DNA from: Prevotella sp. | Lineage (GTDB): Bacteria; Bacteroidota; Bacteroidia; Bacteroidales; Bacteroidaceae | DNA: 64,000 nucleotides | Assembly: GCA_017623155.1 (NCBI GenBank) | Contig: JAGAPR010000001.1 | Span: 186,001 to 250,000 of the forward strand | Direction of reading: 5' to 3' | Shown here: in pieces, positions 8,858-17,344 of the stretch | How the letters are laid out: each line of letters begins with the position of its first letter | How positions within the stretch are numbered: the first letter of the stretch is position 1 | Notes under the pieces: model-generated | The model's database searches: none | Seen by the model: the letters and a program-made list of their open reading frames with translations, nothing else | What the model was told of the DNA's origin: nothing | Made by a program: the position numbers and the translations under genes

Positions 8858-9325
8858 TTATTTTCTTAGTGTAAACCAATGATTAAGAATGTATTTTCCT
8901 GACGAAATGTTATACACATATACAAAAACCATACAATGCCCATCTTTAAGTTTAACAGCACGTACAGCCGTATCATCATCTTCAAGAACATACATTTGCA
9001 TGGTGATGTCACCATCTGATGTCAGAACAGTTACGTTCTTTAGTGGATAAGTTATTCGTTTTGAAGCTCCACTACCATCCTTAAACTTATACGAATATCC
9101 TTTTGATGTAACTGTAAATGATGCCTCATCCTTATCAAATAGAGTAACTCCGTTATTACCTAACATCGGCAATACGTAATTCGTCACCGAATATGATTTA
9201 GGCTGTGAAAAGAAGCCTTTTGTAAATTCGTAAAAGTCTGTAGATTGAGCTTTTGCTTGCATTGAGAATGTAAATGCTATTACCGATATAAGTAGCAGAT
9301 ACGATGAAAATAAAAAATTCTTCAT
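8858..9325 (-). CDS. Small secreted protein of unknown function
   Basis: A 155-aa product with a Sec signal peptide (about 1-26, ending AKAQS). The mature part is about 130 residues with beta-rich alternation (YSVTNYVLPMLG, ASFTVTSKGYSYKF, VTVLTSDGDITMQMYVLED, CMVFVYVYN). It has no cysteine pairs arranged as a known fold and no family I recognise. Its leader contains a 124-nt foldback starting 50 bases upstream (see the ncRNA entry), which could be a 5'-UTR element or a separate RNA. Convergent with the exonuclease gene. Confidence 0.7.
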   Translation of the reverse strand: MKNFLFSSYLLLISVIAFTFSMQAKAQSTDFYEFTKGFFSQPKSYSVTNYVLPMLGNNGVTLFDKDEASFTVTSKGYSYKFKDGSGASKRITYPLKNVTVLTSDGDITMQMYVLEDDDTAVRAVKLKDGHCMVFVYVYNISSGKYILNHWFTLRK

Positions 9326-9374
9326 TGTTTTTTTTGTTTATGAAAAAGGCGTGCAACCATTCTGTTTACTTGTT

Positions 9375-9498
9375 TTTCGATTGGGTTACCGCCAAGTGAC
9401 CTGCATACCAACAAGCACAGAATAGTCCACGCCCCATAAGCGCGAACTCTCAGTCTGCTTGTTCTCAGTATGCGAATATTGGCGGTATTCAATCGAAA
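9375..9498. ncRNA. 124-nt structured foldback, candidate 6S-like RNA
   Basis: The segment folds end to end into one interrupted hairpin. Perfect pairs are 9375-9383 with 9490-9498 (TTTCGATTG), 9387-9395 with 9479-9487 (TACCGCCAA), 9403-9408 with 9468-9473 (GCATAC) and 9410-9416 with 9457-9463 (AACAAGC). Further pairing lies around the apex, with asymmetric internal loops between. A long closing stem with an internal bubble in an otherwise non-coding gap is how 6S RNA and the Bacteroidales-1 motif look. The strand is not decided: on plus a weak hairpin with a T8 run follows at about 9588-9612; on minus it would sit in the leader of the secreted-protein gene. Identity as 6S RNA is inference. 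Confidence 0.42.
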
Positions 9499-9876
9499 GA
9501 GAACAAGAGCTAAAAGCTCAATATCTTTTATCTGTTCATTTCATGTTTACGGAATGGAAACGCTTTTCCGGTTTGTTGATTGTGCCGCAATTTCTTTGCG
9601 ACGTTTTTTTTGTTCACACCTGCGGGATGCCATTCTTACGAGTGACCGTTTCCCTTTGCGTTTCTTTCGTTTTCTATCAGTTTTTTGACCTCCTTTTTTA
9701 TATTTATTACTAACCGCAAAAGTTTTACAAGATATTTCATCGTAAAACAATCTGTTGGCATTATCATAATTATATTGCAAATATAAATATTTTTTTTGAA
9801 AAATATGACTTTGAAACGATATAAAAAAATCTGTGATATAAAAGATTGAAACATATTTACCCGACATGCATTTCCC

Positions 9877-10350
9877 ATTTAACATCTCCTCATGCTTTTT
9901 GTTAAACATACATAAATAATGTGTCAATATTTATTATGTTAACGTCGCTGAGAATCGATTCTTTTCCAAGAAAAATTTTTTTGGCGCAAATACGCGAATT
10001 ATGAGATGTTTTATATAAATATCTGTATATTAGATATTTACAACATTTTGTGCTATTTTTGAATGCCTCGAAAATCGTCTTGTTTTCCAATTAGGCCGTA
10101 ATTGCATTCCAATTACGGCCTAATTGGACGCTCGTTAGGCCGTAAATGCAATGCAATTACGGCCTTATTGCAAGGCAAAAATGTACAAAAAGAAGAAAAA
10201 GTCGGCAAGCAACTGTTTTCAACTGTTAAATAACCGACTTTCAAGTTAAATATTTTAAGTTAATAAAACCTACTTCGCGAAAATGTTTTGTATCGACTTT
10301 TTACTTTTTGTTTACATATTTTTGGTTAAATGTAAAGTCGGGGTGTTAAA
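9877..10350 (+). repeat. Intergenic palindromic element, copy 1
   Basis: About 470 bases, nearly collinear with copy 2 at 20674-21145. Block A (about 9935-10003, around CGCTGAGAATCGATTCTTTT and GGCGCAAATACGCG) is followed by block B (10075-10181), which has four GGCC-centred quasi-palindromes of the type CAATTAGGCCGTAATTG. Their centres start at 10094, 10117, 10138 and 10161, spacing 23, 21 and 23. Block C (10245-10283) contains TTAAATATTTTAAGTTAATA and ACCTACTTCGCGAAAA. No coding frame runs through it. It lies between the minus-strand secreted gene and the plus-strand tRNA-Arg. Confidence 0.9.
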
Positions 10351-10567
10351 AGAAAAGGAGTTAAAAGGGGGCTTGTTGGAGTTAATGGGAGTTATCGCTC
10401 ACGAAGCCTGCTTAACTCCTCAAAAAAAGGTTTTTATTGCCGATTTGTGTTAAAGAAAAAAATTGCGGTTGCTTCTTGTTCTGTTTTGATATTGGGTGCA
10501 ATATTGATTGCCCACCTATTTTATTTAAGGCAATATTGTTTTTTTTGATAAAAAATTCGGGAAAAGT

Positions 10568-10598
10568 TTGGCGGTATCGAAAAAAGTGTGTACCTTTG
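10568..10598 (+). promoter_or_regulatory. Promoter of tRNA-Arg
   Basis: TTG at 10568-10570 and TACCTTTG at 10591-10598 with a 20-base spacer match the Bacteroidetes sigma-AB -33/-7 consensus. The expected start is around 10604, about 36 bases before the tRNA. Confidence 0.85.
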
Positions 10599-10639
10599 CA
10601 TCGCAATTCAGAAATGAGGCGCAGCGTAACAGCAAAAGA

Positions 10640-10713
10640 GGCTCCTTAGCTCAACTGAATAGAGCATCTGACTACGGATCAGAAGGTTATAGGTTTGAAT
10701 CCTATAGGAGTCA
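10640..10713 (+). tRNA. tRNA-Arg (ACG)
   Basis: A full cloverleaf can be drawn: acceptor GGCTCCT pairing with AGGAGTC, D arm GCTC/GAGC, anticodon loop CTACGGA with anticodon ACG, and T arm ATAGG/CCTAT with loop TTTGAAT. The discriminator is A and the CCA end is not encoded. The A34 would be converted to inosine by TadA. Confidence 0.95.
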
Positions 10714-10716
10714 CAA

Positions 10717-10743
10717 AGAGAGGTTTTTCGGCCTCTCTTTTTT
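10717..10743 (+). terminator. Terminator of tRNA-Arg
   Basis: An AGAGAGG/CCTCTCT stem with a short T/C-rich loop is followed by a run of Ts, directly after the tRNA. Confidence 0.85.
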
Positions 10744-10790
10744 GTTTTATGCACATTGGCGGTGTCTGTTTTAAAAGTGTTGTTTTTATT

Positions 10791-10820
10791 TTGTATTTTG
10801 TCTATTTTACCGTAAATTTG
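10791..10820 (+). promoter_or_regulatory. Promoter of the engB operon
   Basis: TTG at 10791-10793 and TAAATTTG at 10813-10820 with a 19-base spacer. The -7 box ends 20 bases before the engB ATG, so the leader is very short. Confidence 0.8.
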
Positions 10821-10839
10821 CACCATTAAACATTACTAT

Positions 10840-11442
10840 ATGGAAATAAAGAGTTCTGAGTTTGTCATAAGTTCACCGATGGTGTCAATGTGCCCCAAGG
10901 ATGTAAAGCCCGAATATGCTTTTATCGGGCGTTCGAATGTGGGCAAATCGAGCCTGATAAACATGTTGTGCAAGAACAAAAAACTGGCAAAGACATCCGC
11001 CACTCCGGGAAAAACCATGCTGATAAATCATTTTATAATAAACAAGAACTGGTATCTTGTCGATTTGCCCGGTTACGGATTTGCGAAGCGTTCGAAGAAA
11101 GAGATTGCCAAGCTGGAGCAAATGATAAACGGATACATATTGCAGAGAGAGCAGCTCGTGAATGTTTTTGTGCTGGTGGATATTCGTCTTGAAGCCCAGA
11201 AGATAGATCTCGACTTCATAAACTGGCTCGGGGCGAGCAGTGTGCCGTTTGCCATCGTTTTCACAAAGGCCGATAAGTTGAACACCACAAAAATGCAATC
11301 AAACATTGCCGCTTACAAAAAGAAGCTCGGCGAGACGTGGGAAGAACTGCCTCCGATGTTTGTCACATCGTCGGAAAACCGCATGGGGCGTGAGGAAGTG
11401 TTGGAATATATAGAGACAATAAACAAGACATTTGCAGAGTAA
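10840..11442 (+). CDS. engB: Ribosome biogenesis GTPase EngB (YsxC/YihA)
   Basis: A 200-aa TrmE-Era-EngA-EngB family GTPase needed for large-subunit maturation. Visible G motifs are G1 GRSNVGKSS (30-38), the G2 region with TPGKT (55-59), G3 DLPGYG (75-80), G4 TKAD (142-145) and a G5-like TSSENR near 172-177. Length is that of a minimal EngB with no extra domain. It is the first gene of a dense run (engB, ABC-F, recR, membrane protein, GT2, GNAT). The promoter is immediately upstream and the ABC-F gene starts about 10 bases after its stop. Confidence 0.95.
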   Translation: MEIKSSEFVISSPMVSMCPKDVKPEYAFIGRSNVGKSSLINMLCKNKKLAKTSATPGKTMLINHFIINKNWYLVDLPGYGFAKRSKKEIAKLEQMINGYILQREQLVNVFVLVDIRLEAQKIDLDFINWLGASSVPFAIVFTKADKLNTTKMQSNIAAYKKKLGETWEELPPMFVTSSENRMGREEVLEYIETINKTFAE

Positions 11443-11451
11443 GAGGGCATA

Positions 11452-13236
11452 ATGGCAAAAGAAAATCCATATTTAGACATTCGGAACCTGACAAAAACTT
11501 TTGGCGCCCTTGTCTTGTTTGAAAACATAAGTTTCAGTATAGCGGAAGGGCAGAAAGTCGGTCTTATAGCAAAAAACGGAACGGGAAAGTCAACACTTTT
11601 GTCGATAATCGCCGGCCGTGAGTCGTGCGACTCCGGAGATATTGTGTTCAGACGCGATTTGAAGGTAGGATATCTGGAGCAGTCTCCGAAGTTCAATCCC
11701 GACGATACTGTGTTGGACGCCTGCTTCAATCATCAGGGAGCGCACGAGCTTGTGATTAAAGCCAAGCAGATATTGACAATGCTTAAAATCACGGACCTGA
11801 CCCAACCGATGAGGCAGCTCAGCGGCGGACAGCAGAAGCGGGTGGCACTGGCGAATGTGCTTATCACAGAGCCGGACATGCTTATACTCGACGAGCCCAC
11901 CAATCATCTCGACCTTGAGATGATAGAGTGGCTCGAGGGATTTCTCGCCCGCGGCAACAAGACATTGCTGATGGTCACTCACGACAGGTTTTTCCTTGAC
12001 AGGGTGTGCAGCGTCATATTGGAGTTGGACGACAACAATATATATACATACCGTGGAAATTACGGCTATTATATAGAGAAACGTCAGGAACGCATAGACG
12101 CGAGGAACGCCGAGATTGCGCGTGCCAACAATCTTTATCGCACTGAACTGGACTGGATGAGGCGAATGCCGCAGGCTCGCGGGCACAAGGCGAAGTACAG
12201 GGAAGACGCCTTCTATGAGTTGGAGAAAGTGGCCAAGCAGCGTGTCGAGGAGCGACAGATAAGGTTGAAGTCAAGCAATGTGTATATAGGCACGAAGATA
12301 TTTGAGTGTCAGTATATATCCAAGGCATGGTCGCCGGAATGTGTCGTGATGAAAGACTTTTATTATAACTTCTCCCGATACGAGAAGATGGGCATCGTGG
12401 GGAATAACGGCACGGGTAAATCGACATTCATCAAAATGCTGCTCGGCCATGAGAAGCCCGATGCGGGGCGTATAGTGATTGGAGATACCGTGCGCTTCGG
12501 TTATTTCTCGCAAGAGGGACTCGTGTTTGACGAGAAACAAAAAGTGATAGACGTGATAACGGATATCGCGGATTACATTGACTTGGGCGGCGGCCGCCAC
12601 ATGACGGCATCACAGTTTTTGCAATATTTCATGTTCACTCCCGAGCAACAGCATAATTATGTCTATAAGCTGAGTGGAGGCGAGCGTCGCAAACTATATC
12701 TGTGCACGGTGCTGATGCGCAATCCCAATTTTCTCGTGTTGGACGAGCCGACGAATGATTTGGATATCGTGACACTTCAAGTTTTGGAAGAGTATCTCGC
12801 CGATTTCCCCGGATGTGTCATCGTGGTTAGCCACGATCGGTATTTCATGGACAAGGTTGTCGATCATCTTCTTGTGTTCAAGGGAAACGGAGAAATAAAG
12901 GATTTTCCCGGCAATTACACTCAATACAGAATATGGAGTGCCTTGGAACCGAAAACGGAAAAGGAAGAGACAGGAAAAAAGACATCCGAGAAAAAAGACT
13001 ATCACAACGAGACAAGACGCCGTATGACGTATAAGGAAAAGATGGAATTTGCCGCGTTGGAAAAAGATATAGCCGCACTGGAAGAAGAAAAGAAGAGCAT
13101 CGAGACGGCCTTATGCAGCGGAACTCTCGGCGTTGAGGAATTGACAGAGAAGAGCAAGCGACTGCCGAAATTGGAAGAAGAGCTCGACGAGAAGAGCATG
13201 AGATGGCTTGAACTCAGTGAGATTGAAACCAAATAA
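11452..13236 (+). CDS. ABC-F family ATPase (Uup-like)
   Basis: A 594-aa soluble protein with two ABC ATPase domains and no membrane segments. Domain 1 has a Walker A loop KNGTGKST (41-48), an [12 protein letters not shown] signature and [11 protein letters not shown]alker B. Domain 2 has GNNGTGKST (about 317-325), [11 protein letters not shown] and [11 protein letters not shown]. The charged linker ([15 protein letters not shown]...) and a C-terminal coiled coil rich in Lys/Glu (about 530-590) fit the Uup subfamily. ABC-F proteins act on ribosomes, as translation factors or antibiotic protectors; Uup-like members are also tied to transposon precise excision and 50S assembly. Its place between engB and recR fits either. 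The exact role is open. Confidence 0.9.
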   Translation: MAKENPYLDIRNLTKTFGALVLFENISFSIAEGQKVGLIAKNGTGKSTLLSIIAGRESCDSGDIVFRRDLKVGYLEQSPKFNPDDTVLDACFNHQGAHELVIKAKQILTMLKITDLTQPMRQLSGGQQKRVALANVLITEPDMLILDEPTNHLDLEMIEWLEGFLARGNKTLLMVTHDRFFLDRVCSVILELDDNNIYTYRGNYGYYIEKRQERIDARNAEIARANNLYRTELDWMRRMPQARGHKAKYREDAFYELEKVAKQRVEERQIRLKSSNVYIGTKIFECQYISKAWSPECVVMKDFYYNFSRYEKMGIVGNNGTGKSTFIKMLLGHEKPDAGRIVIGDTVRFGYFSQEGLVFDEKQKVIDVITDIADYIDLGGGRHMTASQFLQYFMFTPEQQHNYVYKLSGGERRKLYLCTVLMRNPNFLVLDEPTNDLDIVTLQVLEEYLADFPGCVIVVSHDRYFMDKVVDHLLVFKGNGEIKDFPGNYTQYRIWSALEPKTEKEETGKKTSEKKDYHNETRRRMTYKEKMEFAALEKDIAALEEEKKSIETALCSGTLGVEELTEKSKRLPKLEEELDEKSMRWLELSEIETK

Positions 13237-13244
13237 TTGTCGGC

Positions 13245-13859
13245 ATGGAATATCATTATCCCTCACGATTGCTCGAAAAGGCGGTGGGCGAGTTTGCCAA
13301 ACTGCCGGGAATAGGGCGAAAGACGGCTCTAAGGCTGGTTCTGCATCTGTTAAGACAGGATTTGGAGTCGGTCAATGCTTTTGCCGATGCTGTGAAATTG
13401 TTGCGCAAAGACATAAAATATTGCTCCGTATGCTATAACATCAGTGACACTGATATATGCCATATCTGTTCCGACAAGCGGCGCGACGGCAGTGTTATAT
13501 GTGTTGTGGAGAACATTCAGGATGTGCTTGCCGTTGAGAATACTCAGCAGTTTGGCGGCCTGTACCATGTATTGGGAGGTGTAATATCGCCAATGGACGG
13601 TATAGGGCCGGGAGACATTGAGATAGACTCTCTCGTGAACAGGGTGGCTGCCGGAAACATAAAGGAGGTTATACTGGCATTGAGTTCCACGATGGAGGGC
13701 GACACAACAAATTTCTATATATACAGGAAACTGTCATCTTTTGACGTGGAACTCAGCGTCATTGCCCGCGGAATATCCGTGGGAGACGAATTGGAATACA
13801 CCGACGAGATAACTCTCGGCAGGTCAATATTGAACAGAACGCCATTTGAAAGAAAATAA
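13245..13859 (+). CDS. recR: Recombination mediator RecR
   Basis: This 204-aa protein works with RecO (and RecF) to load RecA on gapped DNA. An N-terminal helix-hairpin-helix (about 10-35, [12 protein letters not shown]) is followed by a four-cysteine zinc finger (C60, C63, C72, C75), a Toprim domain ([17 protein letters not shown] and the [11 protein letters not shown] region) and a C-terminal Walker-B-like strand. All key residues appear present and the length is normal. It starts 8 bases after the ABC-F stop and is read in the same operon. Confidence 0.95.
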   Translation: MEYHYPSRLLEKAVGEFAKLPGIGRKTALRLVLHLLRQDLESVNAFADAVKLLRKDIKYCSVCYNISDTDICHICSDKRRDGSVICVVENIQDVLAVENTQQFGGLYHVLGGVISPMDGIGPGDIEIDSLVNRVAAGNIKEVILALSSTMEGDTTNFYIYRKLSSFDVELSVIARGISVGDELEYTDEITLGRSILNRTPFERK

Positions 13860-13868
13860 AAAAAAGAT

Positions 13869-14300
13869 ATGGAGAAAACAAGGAAAACGCTATTGACATT
13901 GTTTATAGCCATGATATTGATGCCGTTGTTGCTGACAGTCTTTTTTGAATGTACCGGAATAGGAGAAGGTATGTTAGCAGGCATAGACAGCGGGGCGGAG
14001 TTTGTCGTGACATTTGTCATGGAACTGGCAACGATAATCTGTATACCGGTCGCGCTGAAGCTGTTTAAATTTTCTTCCGTCGGCAAGGAATTGACAGCAA
14101 GGAAAGAAGAAGCGTTGCAGAAATGGGGAACGGTAAGGATTGTCATTCTTGGCACATTACTCACATTAAATGTATTACTTTACTATCTTTTCATGCAGAG
14201 CGCGTTTTGGTATCTTGCGCTTATAATACTTATAAGTATGGTTTTTGTATATCCCGGCAAGGGCAAATGTGAGGAAGAACTATATAAAACAGAGGAATGA
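13869..14300 (+). CDS. Small membrane protein of unknown function
   Basis: A 143-aa protein with about four hydrophobic segments (near 7-25, 42-62, 93-110 and 113-129) and a charged loop (SSVGKELTARKEEALQKWG) between segments 2 and 3. It ends in a Lys/Glu-rich tail. I do not recognise the family. It overlaps the following glycosyltransferase by four bases (ATGA), so the two are probably translationally coupled. Confidence 0.72.
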   Translation: MEKTRKTLLTLFIAMILMPLLLTVFFECTGIGEGMLAGIDSGAEFVVTFVMELATIICIPVALKLFKFSSVGKELTARKEEALQKWGTVRIVILGTLLTLNVLLYYLFMQSAFWYLALIILISMVFVYPGKGKCEEELYKTEE

Positions 14301-15490
14301 AACTGACGGTAGTAATAGTAAATTATAACGTAAAGTATTATATAGAACAATGTCTCAACAGTTTGAAAAAAGCTCTCCGTGGCATAGAGAGCGAGATATT
14401 TGTTGTAGACAATCACTCGGAAGACGGCTCGGTCGCGCATCTTCGCAAGCGGTTTGACGGTATAAACATAATAGAATCAAACCGTAATCTCGGATTTGCG
14501 CGAGCCAATAATATCGCGATAAGACGTTCCACGGGAGAATACGTGCTGCTTCTAAATCCGGATACATTCGTATGCGAGAATACGATACGTGAGGTGTTGG
14601 ATTTCGCCGACAGGCATAAGAACATAGGCGGAGTAGGGGTTAAGATGTATAATGCAGACGGAACCGTGGCGATGGAATCGCGTCGCGGCCTGCCCACACC
14701 GATGACTTCATTCTATAAGATGTGCGGCCTTTGCGCCAGATTTCCCAAGAGCAAACGCTTCGGGAAGTACTATATGAGTTATTTAGACTGGGACAAACCC
14801 TCGAAAATTGATGTTGTAAGTGGCGCATTTTTCTTGGTGAAACGTTCCGCGCTCGACAGTGTGGGACTTCTCGATACCGATTTCTTCATGTACGGAGAAG
14901 ACATAGACCTGTCTTACAGGCTGCTGAAAGGCGGATATGACAATTGGTATCTGCCGTACCCGATATTGCATTACAAAGGAGAAAGCACGCACAAAACATC
15001 TTTCAGATACGTGCACGTGTTTTATCAAGCGATGCTGATTTTCTTTCGCAAACATTACGGACATCTAAGATTGGGAGTGGTTTTGCCTATAAAATTGGCA
15101 ATATACATGAAAGCGTTTGTCGCGTTTATTATGATGATGACAAAGTGGATACGCAAATCACTCGGGTTTGTGGAGAAGTTTGGTAACGACCCTAAGTTCA
15201 TATTTATAGGTGGTGAACGAATGCTGAAATCGTGCGAGGAGATATCACATAGGATGGGGCTTGCCACCGATGCCTTTTGTGTAAAGGACGAGAAAAGAAT
15301 ACCATCAATAAAAGACCGTTTTTCCACAGACGGGAAATCAATGACATATATCGTTTTTGATACGACGGTATTCAGTTATGAAGAAATGATAAATATCATG
15401 ACTTGGTACAAAGGCTGCAATGTAAAACTGGGAACATTTAATACCGATACGGAAACGTTAATCACTCCGGACGAAACAATAAAGATATGA
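14297..15490 (+). CDS. GT2 family glycosyltransferase (WbbL/rhamnosyltransferase-like)
   Basis: A 397-aa GT-A fold enzyme that should add a nucleotide-activated sugar to a growing surface glycan. The N-terminal domain opens with VVIVNYNVKYYIEQCLNSL, then FVVDNHSEDGS and the LLLNPDTFV block carrying the metal-binding acidic motif. A GAFFLVKRSAL strand and MYGEDIDLSYRL (the ED acceptor/base region) follow, which is typical of rhamnosyltransferase-like GT2 enzymes. A hydrophobic stretch (about 257-285) suggests membrane association. The C-terminal 100 residues look like a domain with unclear role. It overlaps both neighbours by four bases. Donor and acceptor cannot be stated. Confidence 0.88.
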   Translation: MKLTVVIVNYNVKYYIEQCLNSLKKALRGIESEIFVVDNHSEDGSVAHLRKRFDGINIIESNRNLGFARANNIAIRRSTGEYVLLLNPDTFVCENTIREVLDFADRHKNIGGVGVKMYNADGTVAMESRRGLPTPMTSFYKMCGLCARFPKSKRFGKYYMSYLDWDKPSKIDVVSGAFFLVKRSALDSVGLLDTDFFMYGEDIDLSYRLLKGGYDNWYLPYPILHYKGESTHKTSFRYVHVFYQAMLIFFRKHYGHLRLGVVLPIKLAIYMKAFVAFIMMMTKWIRKSLGFVEKFGNDPKFIFIGGERMLKSCEEISHRMGLATDAFCVKDEKRIPSIKDRFSTDGKSMTYIVFDTTVFSYEEMINIMTWYKGCNVKLGTFNTDTETLITPDETIKI

Positions 15491-16008
15491 ACGAGATGGA
15501 AATATTCCCATATATCAGGCTGCGGGCGTTGGAACCGGAAGACATAGAGCTTCTTTATGAGATAGAGAACAATGTGGATTTATGGAATGTAGGAGTGACA
15601 AATGTTCCGTATTCAAAACTCGTCTTGCATGATTATATTGTCACTTCGACCGGCGATATATATACGGACAAGCAAGTTCGTCTGATGATAGAAAACGAAG
15701 ATAAAGATGTTATCGGCATTGTGGATGTCATAAACTTCGAGCCGCGCCATTTGCGTGCGGAAGTAAGCATCGTCATTCTCGACAAGTATCGTAATAAAGG
15801 CTACGCCGGAAGTGTGTTGAATGATTTGAGAACATATTCCAAAGAAATACTGCATTTGCATCAGTTATATGCGTTTGTGGCTCAAAACAACATGGCTTCC
15901 ATACGCTTGTTCGAAAAGACCGGATTTACCGTCAGTGGTGTGTTGCACGATTGGTTGTATGATGGAGAGAAGTATCAAGACGCATTGTTGGTTCAGGCAA
16001 TTATTTGA
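15487..16008 (+). CDS. GNAT N-acetyltransferase
   Basis: A 173-aa RimJ/SpeG-like GNAT protein. It begins with the typical IRLRALEPEDIELLYEIENN strand-helix unit and has acetyl-CoA loop residues in VILDKYRNKGYAGSVLNDL (pyrophosphate-binding R/QxxGxG/A-like KYRNKGYAG). It continues with AFVAQNNMASIRLFEKTGF, the classic GNAT motif B. Acceptor could be a protein N-terminus, a polyamine or a sugar amine. The four-base overlap with the glycosyltransferase hints at a nucleotide-sugar or glycan substrate, but this is inference. Confidence 0.85.
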   Translation: MNEMEIFPYIRLRALEPEDIELLYEIENNVDLWNVGVTNVPYSKLVLHDYIVTSTGDIYTDKQVRLMIENEDKDVIGIVDVINFEPRHLRAEVSIVILDKYRNKGYAGSVLNDLRTYSKEILHLHQLYAFVAQNNMASIRLFEKTGFTVSGVLHDWLYDGEKYQDALLVQAII

Positions 16009-16056
16009 TTTTTGCTTATATATAGTGTCTATGTCTTATTTTTTGTGAAGTAAAAT

Positions 16057-16087
16057 TTGGATATAATGATTTTTATTCGTAATTTTG
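16057..16087 (+). promoter_or_regulatory. Promoter of tRNA-Asp
   Basis: TTG at 16057-16059 and TAATTTTG at 16080-16087 with a 20-base spacer. The tRNA starts at 16110. Confidence 0.85.
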
Positions 16088-16109
16088 CAGCCGCAAACAT
16101 CAAAAGACT

Positions 16110-16183
16110 GGTGCGTTAGTTCAGTTGGTTAGAATACATGCCTGTCACGCATGGGGTCACGGGTTCGAGTCCCGTACGCACCG
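16110..16183 (+). tRNA. tRNA-Asp (GTC)
   Basis: The cloverleaf has acceptor GGTGCGT/ACGCACC, anticodon stem CATGC/GCATG with loop CTGTCAC (anticodon GTC) and T arm ACGGG/CCCGT. The discriminator is G, as expected for Asp, and CCA is not encoded. Confidence 0.95.
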
Positions 16184-16195
16184 CAAGTCTGTCCG

Positions 16196-16229
16196 AGAGA
16201 GTTACATTCATTTGTAACTCTCTTTTTTT
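16196..16229 (+). terminator. Terminator of tRNA-Asp
   Basis: An 11-bp perfect stem (AGAGAGTTACA at 16196-16206 with 16213-16223) is followed by a run of Ts. Confidence 0.9.
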
Positions 16230-16395
16230 ATAGGCGAAAAATTTGGCAAGTCGAAATGTTGTTCAGACCATGTAACGAAATCGGGAAAAGTGAAATGCCG
16301 CGCAATGCGGGTAAATCGATTGTATTAAATAGTTGTGTTATAATGGCTTATTTGAGATAAAAAGAGTATCTTTGCACTAAAATTGGCGTACGTAC

Positions 16396-17196
16396 ATGTT
16401 TAGAATAACCAATAAAAAGATAACGAAAAAAATATATTTGCAGTGTTTTTTCGGCGTGGTGGCTTTGCTGGCTGTTGTCCGTTGGACAGTTCCGGGGGTG
16501 GCGAAAGCATCTGATGGGTGCGAAAAATCATCGGTGCCGTTGGCGGAAGAGGTGTCGGAAAGCTCCGGCATATCGGCTGTCGGGAGCGGAAACTTACGTT
16601 TCTTCAATGCCGACGGCACGCCGGTAAAGCATCGTATATACAGTGTAAGTTCGTTTCAGAAAACATTTCCTGATAATAACGACGTGCAGATGAATGCCGC
16701 TTCGTGTCATGGGGTGTCGCCTGTTAAGGATCGTGAAGAGGCGGAAGAGAGGAAGAAAGAACTCGTATACGTTGGAAGCAATCCATATTATCATGTGGAT
16801 AAGCTAAACAGCAGCATTCCGTATCTTGTGCCTCGGGCGGCAGTGTTGCTTCAGGACATCGGTCGTGCGTTCTTTGATAGCCTGTATATAAAGGGTATTC
16901 CGCTTCATAAAGTTATCGTGACGAGTGTCATGCGTACGCGTGACGACGTGCAGAAGCTCCGCAACAGGAACGGCAACGCCACGGAAAACAGTTGTCATCT
17001 TTACGGCACCACTTTTGATATTTGCTACAACAGGTATAAGACAGTCGAGGAACCGGACGGTCCGGAGCGGCGCCGCGTGCGTAACGATACTCTGAAATGG
17101 GTGCTTAGCGAAGTGTTGCGCGACTTTCGTGAGCAAGAAAGATGTTATGTCAAATATGAAGTGAAGCAGGGCTGCTTCCACATGACAGTGAATTGA
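16396..17196 (+). CDS. DUF5715 exported protein with M15-like peptidase motif
   Basis: A 266-aa protein anchored or exported by an N-terminal hydrophobic segment (about 13-30) after a basic tail. The C-terminal half contains SCHLYGTTFDI (199-209), matching the SxHxxGxAxD zinc site of M15 D,D-/L,D-peptidases (His201, Asp208), and a terminal CFHMTV with His262 as the probable third ligand. TSVMRTRDDVQKLR (176-189) resembles the M15 substrate-side block. I recognise it as the DUF5715 family of Bacteroidales. A role in trimming peptidoglycan stem peptides is inferred from the motif. A TATCTTTG box lies at 16367-16374. It is monocistronic with a strong terminator. Confidence 0.75.
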   Translation: MFRITNKKITKKIYLQCFFGVVALLAVVRWTVPGVAKASDGCEKSSVPLAEEVSESSGISAVGSGNLRFFNADGTPVKHRIYSVSSFQKTFPDNNDVQMNAASCHGVSPVKDREEAEERKKELVYVGSNPYYHVDKLNSSIPYLVPRAAVLLQDIGRAFFDSLYIKGIPLHKVIVTSVMRTRDDVQKLRNRNGNATENSCHLYGTTFDICYNRYKTVEEPDGPERRRVRNDTLKWVLSEVLRDFREQERCYVKYEVKQGCFHMTVN

Positions 17197-17266
17197 TTTT
17201 CATTTATGGCTTTCGGTAAAGGCATAAAGTGCCGATGTGCTCCGGCTTTTATCGTTATGACAATAA

Positions 17267-17330
17267 AAAACCACGGGGAAATGAAGGCATTGTTTATATG
17301 ACGTATCTTCATTTCCCCGTGGTTTTATTT
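17267..17330. terminator. Bidirectional terminator between DUF5715 gene and hppA
   Basis: Twenty-base perfect arms (17267-17286 with 17307-17326; core CCACGGGGAAATGAAG) are flanked by A and T runs. It sits between convergent genes. Confidence 0.92.
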
Positions 17331-17344
17331 CTTCTTTACAGTGC

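Noticed and set aside
9459..9713. 84-codon plus-strand ORF
   Set aside because: It begins inside the structured RNA candidate and has no homologous pattern or leader.
9547..9927. 126-codon minus-strand ORF rich in Lys and Arg
   Set aside because: Its N-terminal part overlaps repeat copy 1, composition is driven by A-rich DNA, and no motif is visible. A short basic peptide from an internal start cannot be excluded.
10075..10181. CRISPR array
   Set aside because: The repeated units are palindromic, contiguous and only about 17 bp with 4-6 bp linkers; no spacers and no cas genes nearby.
9877..10350. Insertion sequence or MITE
   Set aside because: No transposase, no clear terminal inverted repeats or target duplications at the ends of the copies, and a fixed orientation. 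Not fully excluded.
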